In this document: positions 1 to 7,310 of the stretch, in pieces
How the letters are laid out: each line of letters opens with the position of its first letter
Position numbering within the stretch: the stretch's first letter is position 1
Source: an uncultured bacterium
Lineage (GTDB): Bacteria; Bdellovibrionota_C; UBA2361; SZUA-149; CALKYB01
Reading direction: 5' to 3'
NCBI GenBank assembly: GCA_938022485.1
Contig: CALIEE010000189.1
Coordinates: 1 to 13,147, forward strand
Length of the DNA: 13,147 nucleotides
Position numbers and translations under genes: made by a program
The notes under the pieces: model-generated
What the model saw: only the letters and a program-made list of their open reading frames with translations
What the model was told of the DNA's origin: nothing
Database searches by the model: none

Positions 1-492
1 GCCCCTTTTTCCTACTTCACTGCCCTTTGTAGTGATCCAGCCTTGATCGTAATTTCAGTTGGAAAGAAAGATAAAGATACTCCCAAAGACACTAGAAAGA
101 ATATTTTAGAACGAAAGAGCTTTGTTGTGCATATCGCCTCAAGCTCAGCAGCGGAAGCAATGACCGCTTCGGCAGCTACTTTGGACTACGCAGAGTCTGA
201 GATAGAATTAACAGGAGAAAAGCTGGTTGAGTTTGAAGGTAGTCCTCTGCCAAGACTTGAATCTTGTAAGGTGGCAATGCTTTGCGAACTCTATGATTCA
301 CATAATGTAGGTCCAAATGAACAAGCTGTTATTTATGGCGAGGTGAAGCAGATCTATGTTGAAGATGATGCCGCTTCTGTAGACGGAAAACGCATTAGTG
401 TTGATGCGAAAGTGCTCGATCCAATCTCAAGGCTTGGTGGAGCTCAGTACGGGTTTCTTGGTGAAATTAAAGAAGTAAAACGTCCAGCGTAG
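1..492 (+). CDS. Flavin reductase-like FMN-binding protein (5' end cut off)
   Basis: The reading frame is open from base 1, so the N-terminus lies outside the window; the first internal ATG (43) is not the true start. The visible 163 residues begin APFSYFTALCSDPALIVISVG and continue with KDTRKNILE and FVVHI. This pattern (APFSxF, then K-DT-NI, then F-V-ni) is typical of the flavin reductase-like split-barrel domain that binds FMN. Family members reduce flavins with NAD(P)H or act as small FMN-binding oxidoreductase components in the cytoplasm; the substrate here cannot be told. The C-terminal half holds the expected ISRLGGAQYGFLGE segment, which is typical of the family's ending. It ends 24 nt before the DUF4212 gene on the same strand and may be co-transcribed with the symporter genes. 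Family assignment is firm; the function in this cell is not. Confidence 0.85.
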   Translation, partial: APFSYFTALCSDPALIVISVGKKDKDTPKDTRKNILERKSFVVHIASSSAAEAMTASAATLDYAESEIELTGEKLVEFEGSPLPRLESCKVAMLCELYDSHNVGPNEQAVIYGEVKQIYVEDDAASVDGKRISVDAKVLDPISRLGGAQYGFLGEIKEVKRPA

Positions 493-516
493 AATGAATA
501 TAATTGAATAAAGATT

Positions 517-774
517 ATGGCCTCTGAAAAACGCGAACAATACTGGAAAGCAAATAACCGTTTAATTGCAGCCTTATTAGCTGTTTGGGCACTGGTCTCT
601 TTTGGCTGTGGAATTCTGTTTGTGGATTGGTTAAACCAGTTCTCCATTGGCGAGCTTCCACTTGGTTTCTGGTTTGCTCAGCAAGGCTCGATTTATGTCT
701 TTGTAGTTTTGATTATTATTTATGCTTTGATGATGGATAAGCTTGATAAAAAATACTTAGGTAAGAGCAAATGA
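517..774 (+). CDS. DUF4212 small membrane subunit of a sodium:solute symporter
   Basis: This 85-residue protein has two hydrophobic segments, about residues 17-38 (LIAALLAVWALVSFGCGILF) and 56-74 (GSIYVFVVLIIIYALMM), and a short polar N-terminus with EKREQYWKANNRL. The WKANxRL start, the two spans and a lysine-rich DKLDKKYLGK end are characteristic of DUF4212. Genes of this family almost always sit directly before a symporter of the VC_2705 type, as here. Its last four bases (ATGA, 771-774) overlap the symporter start, which points to translational coupling. The role is inferred as a small partner or chaperone of the transporter in the inner membrane. The Shine-Dalgarno before ATG 517 is weak (AAAGA), and a TATAAT lies at 499-504, but I do not count that as a promoter. 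Confidence 0.88.
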   Translation: MASEKREQYWKANNRLIAALLAVWALVSFGCGILFVDWLNQFSIGELPLGFWFAQQGSIYVFVVLIIIYALMMDKLDKKYLGKSK

Positions 775-2549
775 ACTTGCCAGCTTTTTTCTCAACTGCA
801 ACTGGGGATTTTTCAGATCCAGCTAGGCCTTGGACTTTTGTCTTCGTTCTAATCACCTTTAGTGTCTATCTTTATATCGGCTGGCGCAGCCGAGTTAAGG
901 AAACAAAAGGCTTTTACGTCGCAGGGCAAGGAGTGCCTGCTTTGGCCAACGGAGCTGCAACTGCTGCCGACTGGATGAGCGCAGCTTCTTTCATCAGCAT
1001 GGCTGGTTTAATCAGTTTTATGGGCTACGACGGCTCTATTTACCTGATGGGCTGGACAGGCGGCTATGTTCTCTTAGCTTTGTTGCTAGCTCCTTATTTG
1101 AGAAAATTTGGAAAGTACACTGTGCCTGATTTTGTAGGTGAGCGTTATTATAGCGAGACGGCAAGGGTGGTTGCTGCGATTTGCGCAATCTTTGTTTCTC
1201 TAACTTATGTTGCCGGTCAGATGCGAGGCGTTGGCGTAGTCTTTAGTCGGTTTCTTGAGATTCCAATTTGGCAAGGGGTTGTCACTGGAATGGTGATAGT
1301 TGCTTTCTTTGCTGTCCTGGGTGGAATGAAAGGCATTACTTGGACTCAGGTGGTTCAGTATTTTGTTTTGATTTTTGCTTTTCTAATTCCTTCAGTAGCT
1401 ATAGCTAAGCTGCTGACTGGAAATCCTATTCCTCAGCTAGCTTTTACATTTGGGGATATAGCTCCTAGGCTTAATGCCTTGCAAACAGACCTTGGATTTA
1501 CAGAATACACTCAGCCCTTTCAGGGTAAATCGATGCTGGATGTTTTGTGCATCACCTTTGCTTTAATGGTGGGCACTGCTGGGCTTCCACATGTGATTGT
1601 TCGCTTTTATACGGTGCCTGACATGAGAGCGGCTCGCTATAGTGCGGGTTGGGCTTTATTCTTTATTGCCTTGCTTTATACCACAGCGCCAGCTCTTGGA
1701 ATGTTTGCTAGGTATAACCTGATCAATTCAATTAACGGTAAGAGTGTTGAAGAGGTTCAGTCTTTGGGCTGGGTTCGAAGCTGGGAGCAGACTGGTTTGC
1801 TTAAGTATGCGGACAAAGACGGAGACGGCAAAATTTCATTTGCTCCTGGAGAAGCTTTTAAAAACAATCCAGAGACTAAAAAAATTGACGTTAATTTTCC
1901 TGACGGCGAAAATTCTAACGAAGTTTATTTCGACAGAGATATTATTGTGCTCTCAACTCCTGAAGTTGCGGCCCTAGCCCCGTGGGTGATCGCCTTGGTG
2001 GCTGCTGGAGGATTAGCTGCCGCTTTAAGTACTGCTGCGGGTCTGCTTTTAGTTATTTCGTCCTCAGTTGCTCATGACCTTTACGTGAGGTATTTCGATC
2101 GAGAGGCTTCTGAGGCTAAGAAGCTGCTAATTGGGCGAATTAATATTTGTCTGGCTATCGTTGCTGCTGGTTACTTCGGAGTTAATCCACCCGGTTTCGT
2201 GGCTCAAGTGGTTGCCTTTGCTTTTGGCCTAGCTGCTTCAAGCTTTTTTCCTATTCTTCTTCTTGGAATTTTCGATAAGAGAACTAATCGAGAAGGGGCA
2301 ATCGCGGGCATGGTCACAGGGCTACTTTTTACTTCGATCTATATTATCGGCTGCAGGGCGGATAAAATAATTGGCTTAGATGCTCCATTGTTTGAGCCTT
2401 GGTTTTTTGGAATATCTCCTGAAGGAATTGGTGCTATTGGCTGCCTAGTTAATTTTGTTGTCACTATTGTGGTTTCCCGCTTGACGCCAGCGCCGCCGAG
2501 AGAGGTGCAGGATTTTGTAGACTCAGTGAGAATGCCAACGGTTACTTGA
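771..2549 (+). CDS. Sodium:solute symporter, VC_2705/ActP-like subfamily
   Basis: This 592-residue inner-membrane protein has about 13 hydrophobic segments and belongs to the SSS family. Recognisable stretches include KGFYVAGQGVPALANGAATA near residue 45, ADWMSAASFISMAGL, the GGMKGITWTQVVQY region and ALVAAGGLAAALSTAAGLLL near 405-425. The subfamily transports acetate or similar short organic acids with Na+, but the substrate cannot be fixed from sequence. A soluble loop at about residues 320-390 holds a calcium-loop-like DKDGDGKISFAP (348-359) before YFDRDIIVLSTPE; a DxDGDG insertion at this point is known in this subfamily. The start ATG overlaps the DUF4212 stop (ATGA) and has AGG about 9 nt upstream. 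The length is normal for the group and I see no damage. Confidence 0.92.
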   Translation: MNLPAFFSTATGDFSDPARPWTFVFVLITFSVYLYIGWRSRVKETKGFYVAGQGVPALANGAATAADWMSAASFISMAGLISFMGYDGSIYLMGWTGGYVLLALLLAPYLRKFGKYTVPDFVGERYYSETARVVAAICAIFVSLTYVAGQMRGVGVVFSRFLEIPIWQGVVTGMVIVAFFAVLGGMKGITWTQVVQYFVLIFAFLIPSVAIAKLLTGNPIPQLAFTFGDIAPRLNALQTDLGFTEYTQPFQGKSMLDVLCITFALMVGTAGLPHVIVRFYTVPDMRAARYSAGWALFFIALLYTTAPALGMFARYNLINSINGKSVEEVQSLGWVRSWEQTGLLKYADKDGDGKISFAPGEAFKNNPETKKIDVNFPDGENSNEVYFDRDIIVLSTPEVAALAPWVIALVAAGGLAAALSTAAGLLLVISSSVAHDLYVRYFDREASEAKKLLIGRINICLAIVAAGYFGVNPPGFVAQVVAFAFGLAASSFFPILLLGIFDKRTNREGAIAGMVTGLLFTSIYIIGCRADKIIGLDAPLFEPWFFGISPEGIGAIGCLVNFVVTIVVSRLTPAPPREVQDFVDSVRMPTVT

Positions 2550-2585
2550 AGCCTTCTTTCTAAAGAATCACTATTTAAAAAATTG

Positions 2586-2646
2586 GGCGCATATGGAGAG
2601 AACCTTATGCGCCATAGTGGTAAGCCAGTATCACTTACCTGGCTTT
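2586..2646. terminator. Stem-loop cluster between convergent genes
   Basis: Two inverted repeats lie between the symporter (+) and the Nudix gene (-). The first is GGCGCATA (2586-2593) with TATGCGCC (2606-2613), a perfect 8-bp stem with a 12-nt loop. The second is AAGCCAG (2622-2628) with CTGGCTT (2639-2645), followed by T and C. A competing pair GGTAAG (2619-2624)/CTTACC (2634-2639) uses the same bases. Placement between convergent genes suggests bidirectional termination. The T-tracts are short, so efficiency is uncertain. Confidence 0.5.
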
Positions 2647-2668
2647 CACTTAATTGACACTAGAACAG

Positions 2669-3526
2669 TCAGGCGGCCTTTATTAGTTGTCGGCAATAAT
2701 CTGACCAACCAATTTTTCTTTTGCTAAACTCTTTTAGAGCAAGAATAACAAAATCTTTATGAGCAGGAACGATTCGAACAATCGATTCTGGCGTGAGCTC
2801 AAATTTAAATGCTGCATCGATACCTTCCTGCTGATCGAGAACTTTTGGCTTTAAGCTTTTGCCTACATCGCTATCCAGAATCTTGAGAGCAGCTATAGTC
2901 TCTGTCCAGCGCTCATCTGTGTTTCTCGGGCTTGCTACTATTCCGGCGTAAAGAACTATTGCATCCTGGAAACTTTGAAGAACAGCTGTTTCCTCCTTTA
3001 GTTCTCGTTGTAAGACTTGCGAAACATTTTCACCAGGGTCACACATTCCTCCAGGCAAAAGTACTTTACCACGGAGGTGTTCAAGTTTTTTGGTAATGAC
3101 CAGAGTGTAAAGCTTTTTATTTTCAATCCAAAGAAGAATTGGATCTGCACAAAAGTTACCTCCGACAGAGAATAGAAATCCCCCTCTAGTATTGGTCCGA
3201 CCCAGTGGGTTTCTGACCATTCCGTATTGATCCAGAGTAAGACCAGAGTAGTAGCTTTTCATTTCAGCCACCGGAACTGATTTTATATCAGCTGGGTGGG
3301 CGCCGTACTTAGCTACACCTTCTGCCAGATTCTCCGTAAAAATAGTAATCGGGTTGTAATCAGGATAATCCTCTTTCCACGGAGCTAGCTTAGGATCAAT
3401 TGGTCTTTTGTCAGGATAGCCGTCATAGGCTTGAAGCTGAACGTCCCACGTGTCGCTAGGTGGAAAAGAAGCCTCTAGTTTCCATCCATCAAAAGTGGGC
3501 TGCACAATAGTATAACCTTCACTCAT
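2669..3526 (-). CDS. NUDT9-like ADP-ribose pyrophosphatase (Nudix hydrolase)
   Basis: This is a 285-residue cytoplasmic Nudix hydrolase. The Nudix box runs from G160 to V182: GMCDPGE, then REL (174-176) and EE (178-179), fitting Gx5Ex7REUxEE, with Ala181 replacing the usual second Gly. Outside the box the layout follows NUDT9, as I know that family: YPDKRPIDPKLAPWKEDYPDY (about 37-57) resembles its N-terminal region, and NPLGRT (106-111), ADPI (127-130) and SPRNTDERW (199-207) have direct counterparts there. NUDT9 hydrolyses ADP-ribose to AMP and ribose 5-phosphate, so ADP-ribose clearance is the likely role. I chose ATG 3526 because GGAGAAAGG lies just upstream; a longer frame from 3565 has no such site and would add 13 hydrophobic residues. 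It diverges from the antiporter gene and no partner gene is visible. Confidence 0.85.
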   Translation of the reverse strand: MSEGYTIVQPTFDGWKLEASFPPSDTWDVQLQAYDGYPDKRPIDPKLAPWKEDYPDYNPITIFTENLAEGVAKYGAHPADIKSVPVAEMKSYYSGLTLDQYGMVRNPLGRTNTRGGFLFSVGGNFCADPILLWIENKKLYTLVITKKLEHLRGKVLLPGGMCDPGENVSQVLQRELKEETAVLQSFQDAIVLYAGIVASPRNTDERWTETIAALKILDSDVGKSLKPKVLDQQEGIDAAFKFELTPESIVRIVPAHKDFVILALKEFSKRKIGWSDYCRQLIKAA

Positions 3527-3540
3527 AACCTTTCTCCATA

Positions 3541-3592
3541 TGAGCTTAAGAAAGAACAACACCAAGCAACAACAGGTGTTGGTGAGCTTGAG
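3541..3592. promoter_or_regulatory. Direct plus inverted repeat upstream of the Nudix gene
   Basis: A 10-nt imperfect direct repeat, TGAGCTTAAG (3541-3550) and TGAGCTTGAG (3583-3592), flanks a 7-bp inverted repeat, CAACACC (3557-3563) and GGTGTTG (3575-3581), with an 11-nt loop. It begins 15 nt upstream of the Nudix start codon in the 207-bp divergent gap. It could be a leader hairpin or an operator; the evidence is only symmetry and position. Confidence 0.3.
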
Positions 3593-3733
3593 AGGTTAGC
3601 ACAGGAGCTATCTAAATCAATTGACCAGAGTAGCGAAAAAACTGGCCTTTCCTCCATATTATATGATTTTCTTGCGCAGCCTTGTTTCACAGCATATTTG
3701 TAGAAGTAGTGAAGACTATTAAAGGAAACAGAA

Positions 3734-4987
3734 ATGATTGATATGACGTCGCTTAGTACTTATGAGGTTTCAACGCTACTTCTATGCGTTGTGGCTGCAA
3801 TGGCTTATATTAATGAGAAGTTTGTTCGCCTACCTACGGCTATTGGCTTGATGTCCATCTCCTTGGCGGTGTCTCTAGCTCTGGTTGCTTTGAATAATTT
3901 TGGTTTTGCCTTCGATCAGCAAGTCGCCTCTTTTATCCAGCAAATTGATTTTTACGAGGCGCTGATGGAGGGGATGCTCAGCTTCCTTCTTTTTGCCGGT
4001 GCCCTGCACGTCGACTTAAATGAACTGAAAGAGCAAAAATGGCCAGTGCTTACCTTTGCCACAGTTGGTCTTATGACTTCAATTGGTCTGATTGGAGGAT
4101 CCACCTGGCTGTTGTTTAACTGGGCGGATTTAAATATCTCGATTTGGTATTGCTTGCTATTCGGCTCGCTTATTTCTCCGACTGATCCAATTGCGGTGCT
4201 TGCGTTGCTAAAGAATTCAACTGCCCCACGTTCCTTGAGAGTAAAGATAGCAGGGGAGTCTCTGTTTAATGATGGTGTTGGGGTTGTCGCATTTTTAGTG
4301 CTTCTAGGTATAGCTACGGGTAGCAAGGAAGCCACATTGGCCAACATTGGCGGTTTATTCTTCCAAGAAGCCGGTGGAGGAATTCTTATTGGGTTGATTT
4401 TGGGATGGCTTTGTAATGCCTTGCTTAAGAGCATTGATAACTATGTGGTTGAGGTGCTTCTTAGTCTCGCCATAGTGATGGGTGGTTATAACCTAGCAAT
4501 GAGCTTTCACTTATCAGGCCCAATTGCGATGGTTGTAGCGGGACTTATGGTTGGAAATCACGGTCGAAAAGAAGCAATGAGCGATGTAACAAGAGACCAT
4601 TTAGATAAGTTTTGGCTTCTTATCGATGAGATATTGAACTCAGTTCTTTTTGTTCTGATTGGTCTTGAAGTCTTGTTGATTAGTTTTGATTCCAAAGAGA
4701 TAGCTCTTGGCTTGATAATTATTCCTCTTGTTCTTTTGATCCGATTACTAAGTCTGAGCATACCGATAACTCTGATGAAGACCTTCCATGATTTTAGTCA
4801 CAACATTGCCAAAATTATGACTTGGGGAGGATTAAGAGGAGGTATCTCAGTAGCTTTGGTTCTTTCTCTACCTCAAGGGGAGGAGAGGGATATCCTAATG
4901 GTTGCGACCTACATGGTAGTGGTGTTTTCGATTATAGTTCAGGGACTTACCTTTACTAAGTTTCTTGAAAAATTCCCGCCGAAGTAG
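3734..4987 (+). CDS. CPA1-family Na+(K+)/H+ antiporter (NhaP-like)
   Basis: This 417-residue inner-membrane protein has about 12 hydrophobic segments and no long soluble tail. CPA1 marks are FAGALHVDLNELKE (about 88-100), SPTDPIAVLALLK (149-160, with the TDP unwound-helix motif), GESLFNDGVGVV (174-184, with the Asn179-Asp180 ion site) and WGGLRGGISVALVLSLP near the C-terminus. The Asn-Asp pair, rather than Asp-Asp, is typical of electroneutral exchange in this superfamily. It would export Na+ (or K+/Li+) against protons for pH and salt homeostasis. AAAGGAAACAGAA precedes ATG 3734 and gives a fair ribosome site; a second Met three codons later is possible. It appears to be a single-gene unit, and its stop is 14 nt from the convergent pgpA stop. 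Confidence 0.92.
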   Translation: MIDMTSLSTYEVSTLLLCVVAAMAYINEKFVRLPTAIGLMSISLAVSLALVALNNFGFAFDQQVASFIQQIDFYEALMEGMLSFLLFAGALHVDLNELKEQKWPVLTFATVGLMTSIGLIGGSTWLLFNWADLNISIWYCLLFGSLISPTDPIAVLALLKNSTAPRSLRVKIAGESLFNDGVGVVAFLVLLGIATGSKEATLANIGGLFFQEAGGGILIGLILGWLCNALLKSIDNYVVEVLLSLAIVMGGYNLAMSFHLSGPIAMVVAGLMVGNHGRKEAMSDVTRDHLDKFWLLIDEILNSVLFVLIGLEVLLISFDSKEIALGLIIIPLVLLIRLLSLSIPITLMKTFHDFSHNIAKIMTWGGLRGGISVALVLSLPQGEERDILMVATYMVVVFSIIVQGLTFTKFLEKFPPK

Positions 4988-5001
4988 AATTGAGACCTAG
5001 G

Positions 5002-5487
5002 CTAAAATAGCTGAGTAATTATTTGAAAGGTTATCAAGGCGAAAAATCCTGCGACGAGGTCGTCGCAGGTTACCCCCCAGCTGCCAGGAAGCTTCTCAAC
5101 ATGCTTTATTGGCCAAGGTTTCCAGATATCAAAAATTCTAAAAAGAACTAGGCTAAGCAAGATGTTAGCTATATTCGGAGTGCTTCCAATCAAGGCTACT
5201 GCCAAACCAGCCCATTCATCGATAACTACTTCTTGAGGGTCGCTAGGGTCCTTAAAAATACTGGATTTTAGGCAGATATCAGTGCTGACAAGAGCTGTCG
5301 CAGTTACCGCTAATGCTGTAATAATCTGGAAGGCATAATTGAAGGTAGATGGGCTAAGCGAAACCAAGAGAATGGTGATTGCAGCATAGGCTGCAGAACC
5401 TGCGGTTCCCGGCGCTCGCGGTGAATATCCGCTATATAGACCTGTAGCTAGAGCCTTGGCCAAGGATGTTTTAGTGGTCAGCACCAT
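5002..5487 (-). CDS. pgpA: Phosphatidylglycerophosphatase A
   Basis: This 161-residue membrane protein has the PgpA motifs in order: SPRAPGTAGS (22-31), DPQEVVIDEWAG (83-94), FRIFDIWKPWPI (116-127) and GVTCDDLVAG (138-147). The acidic residues of these motifs (D83, D90, E91, D142, D143) are those expected to bind Mg2+. The enzyme removes phosphate from phosphatidylglycerophosphate to give phosphatidylglycerol in the inner membrane. The length is close to the usual 160-170 residues. ATG 5487 has only a weak, A-rich upstream site. The gene diverges from the ABC transporter pair and converges on the antiporter. The TCDDLVAG codons are unusually GC-rich and form a near-perfect hairpin, described separately. 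Confidence 0.93.
   Translation of the reverse strand: MVLTTKTSLAKALATGLYSGYSPRAPGTAGSAAYAAITILLVSLSPSTFNYAFQIITALAVTATALVSTDICLKSSIFKDPSDPQEVVIDEWAGLAVALIGSTPNIANILLSLVLFRIFDIWKPWPIKHVEKLPGSWGVTCDDLVAGFFALITFQIITQLF
5048..5069 (-). repeat. 22-bp palindrome inside pgpA, terminator-like on the - strand
   Basis: CCTGCGACGA (5048-5057) and TCGTCGCAGG (5060-5069) are exact reverse complements separated by GG. On the pgpA (-) strand the stem is followed at once by ATTTTTC, which resembles an intrinsic terminator. It lies about 46 nt before the pgpA stop and encodes residues 140-147, including the two active-site aspartates. Confidence 0.6.
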
Positions 5488-5530
5488 AAGTTTTCTTTTT
5501 GTAGTCCTAATGAAATGACAATATCAAGAT

Positions 5531-5542
5531 GTTTTTAAAAAC
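5531..5542. promoter_or_regulatory. 12-bp palindrome in the pgpA/ABC divergent gap
   Basis: GTTTTTAAAAAC is a perfect 12-bp palindrome near the middle of the 82-bp gap between the divergent pgpA and ABC ATPase starts. A repressor such as a metal-responsive one could bind here, but the site matches no consensus I recognise and AT-rich DNA produces such symmetry by chance. Confidence 0.25.
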
Positions 5543-5569
5543 AATAATAATTTTTCAAGGCTCGACCAG

Positions 5570-6352
5570 TTGATTGAAGTCAAAGATCTAAGCTGTTTGA
5601 TAGATGGCCGTGAGATCATCAGCGGTGTCAGCGTTGAAATTAAGGCTGGCGAGGTGATCGGAGTGCTTGGCTCTAACGGAGCTGGCAAAACCACATTGCT
5701 GCGTTGTTTGCTAGGTCTAGAGAAGTATCAGGGTTCAGTTAGTTTCAAACTTAAATCTGGAGAAAAGCTCTCTCCTGCCACTACTAGTAGAAAGAAGCTA
5801 GCCCAACACATCGCCTGGGTGCCTCAAAGCTTTAATTTAGATTCCCGGATCACAGTGGAAGATTATCTTAAGCGAGCCAGGTATGCCTACTACGGTAAAT
5901 CTAAAATCGATGCAGAAGCTAGCCAGAAGGCGATTGCCAGCGCGGTTGAAACCACCGGAATTGAAAGCTTACTAACTCGCCTGCTTCCTGCCATGTCGGG
6001 GGGAGAGAAGCGGTTGGTGCTGCTCGCTGCGGCTTTGGTGCAGGAGCCTGAGATCCTTTTAGTTGATGAGCCAGGAAGCTCTTTAGACGTCGTTAATCAG
6101 ACCGCTTTGTTTAACCTCATAGATGCTTACAGCGAAGAGTGGGGCCTAACTGTGATTGTAGTTGGGCATGAAGTGAATCTTACTAGTAAAATTTCTGACC
6201 GAATTATCGGGCTGGAGAAAGGCAAGCTGGTTTGTTTTAAAGAACCGACTAAAGCAATTTCTAAAGATAATTTGAAACGCATTTTTGATGCAGACTTTGA
6301 GTTAATTGACACTAAGGGTCAGGACTTTCCGCTGGCTATTTGTAATGGGTGA
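5570..6352 (+). CDS. FecE-like ABC transporter ATP-binding protein
   Basis: This 260-residue ATPase has all the nucleotide-binding motifs: Walker A GSNGAGKTT (34-42), Q-loop Gln86 in WVPQSF, signature MSGGEKR (142-148), Walker B ILLVDEP (162-168), D-loop SSLD (170-173) and the switch His200 in VVGHEV. It is closest in layout to ATPases of iron-siderophore and B12 importers, and the next gene encodes a FecCD-type permease. It would act on the cytoplasmic side of the inner membrane. The start is TTG 5570, preceded by AAGG with a 9-nt spacer; no ATG offers a better site. It overlaps the permease start by 8 nt (ATGGGTGA). No substrate-binding protein is encoded nearby, so the chelate or metal carried is unknown. 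Confidence 0.88.
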   Translation: MIEVKDLSCLIDGREIISGVSVEIKAGEVIGVLGSNGAGKTTLLRCLLGLEKYQGSVSFKLKSGEKLSPATTSRKKLAQHIAWVPQSFNLDSRITVEDYLKRARYAYYGKSKIDAEASQKAIASAVETTGIESLLTRLLPAMSGGEKRLVLLAAALVQEPEILLVDEPGSSLDVVNQTALFNLIDAYSEEWGLTVIVVGHEVNLTSKISDRIIGLEKGKLVCFKEPTKAISKDNLKRIFDADFELIDTKGQDFPLAICNG

Positions 6353-7310
6353 TAAGTCAAAAATCCCAGGGATTTTTTTTCTGGCCTTGGCTGCAGTAGT
6401 TGTTTCGCCTTTCGTTGGTTACTCCTCTTCCGAGGCAACGTTGTTTGCGGCACTAGCGGAAGGGATCTCTGTAGAGGATTTCTTTGAAAGAAGGCTGCCT
6501 CGCACGGTTTTAATTTTCTTTTCTGGTGCAGCACTTGGACTGGCCGGTCTTAGCTTTCAATTTGTTTTTCGAGAGAGCTTTATAGGCCCCTCCACAGCTG
6601 GGGCATTGGGAGTGGGCTCTTTTGCGATTAAGCTAGTTTCAATACTTTCTGTCTATAGTGTGGCACGATATCTTGGAGCCACTCTTGCGGTAGGGATGGC
6701 TACTTTTTTGCTTTACTTTTTGTCTTCTAGAATCTCCAGACCTCGAGTTTTGCTTTCTGGTTACGCTCTCCTTTTGATTTTTACAGCGCTTTCGATGTTT
6801 TTGGATCTTAACCAAGGCGTCGGTTTGTCCTCTTCTTTAGCGTCTGTCTTAGGGGATGCAAATGAAGTGGAGTTACTGCCACTGACTGTTTTGGTTTTAG
6901 TTGTAGTCGCCTCTATTTCTTTGTTTTCGATATTTCTTGATGAGTTGGATTTGATAATCCTAGGCGAAGACCTAGCTGCTAGCAGAGGTGTCGAAGTAGA
7001 GAGCTTTCGTGTGAGAGCTTTGCTTGGGGGGATTGTCTTGGCTGGAGTCGCCGTTAGTACAATTGGGCCAGTAGCCTTGATTGGTGTTGTTGCTGGTTGT
7101 TTGGTGAAGCGGCTGTTTAATAATTCCTTTCGTGAAATGTTGCCTGCAGCTTTCTTTATCGGCGGCACTCTGCTTTTAGTTTGCGACTGTTTGAGTCGAG
7201 CAATGCTAGAGAGATTTGATCTTCCCCTTGGGGCAGTAACAGTGCTTTTTCTCAGCCCAGCTTTTATTTGGTTGCTGCAGAAAGAGAGAAGAGCAATTCT
7301 GCCCTGGTAG
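6345..7310 (+). CDS. FecCD-family ABC transporter permease
   Basis: The 321-residue product has about 9-10 hydrophobic segments. FecCD/BtuC marks are RLPRTVLIFFSGAALGLAG (from residue 50), then GPSTAGALGVGSFA (81-94), the coupling-loop GEDLAASRGVEVESFRVRAL (207-226) and a C-terminal LPLGAVTVLFLSPAFIWLLQ. It would form the inner-membrane channel for iron-chelate or related uptake with the ATPase before it. The family's usual FVGLxxPH segment reads LIGVVAGC (residues 245-252), so the Pro-His pair is replaced by Gly-Cys. Some iron-chelate permeases of this family also vary here. I chose ATG 6345, inside the 8-nt overlap with the ATPase gene; an in-frame TTG at 6306 would add 13 residues. Neither start has a clear Shine-Dalgarno, which fits coupled translation. 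Confidence 0.83.
   Translation: MGDKSKIPGIFFLALAAVVVSPFVGYSSSEATLFAALAEGISVEDFFERRLPRTVLIFFSGAALGLAGLSFQFVFRESFIGPSTAGALGVGSFAIKLVSILSVYSVARYLGATLAVGMATFLLYFLSSRISRPRVLLSGYALLLIFTALSMFLDLNQGVGLSSSLASVLGDANEVELLPLTVLVLVVVASISLFSIFLDELDLIILGEDLAASRGVEVESFRVRALLGGIVLAGVAVSTIGPVALIGVVAGCLVKRLFNNSFREMLPAAFFIGGTLLLVCDCLSRAMLERFDLPLGAVTVLFLSPAFIWLLQKERRAILPW

Noticed and set aside
499..504. TATAAT box between the flavin reductase and DUF4212 genes
   Set aside because: There is no reasonable -35 hexamer, it would give a nearly leaderless transcript, and such hexamers are common in AT-rich gaps.
3952..4434. A 160-codon - strand frame inside the antiporter gene
   Set aside because: It is antisense to conserved CPA1 motifs (TDP, ND) and has the Ser/Pro/Lys-rich look of reverse-strand shadow translation.
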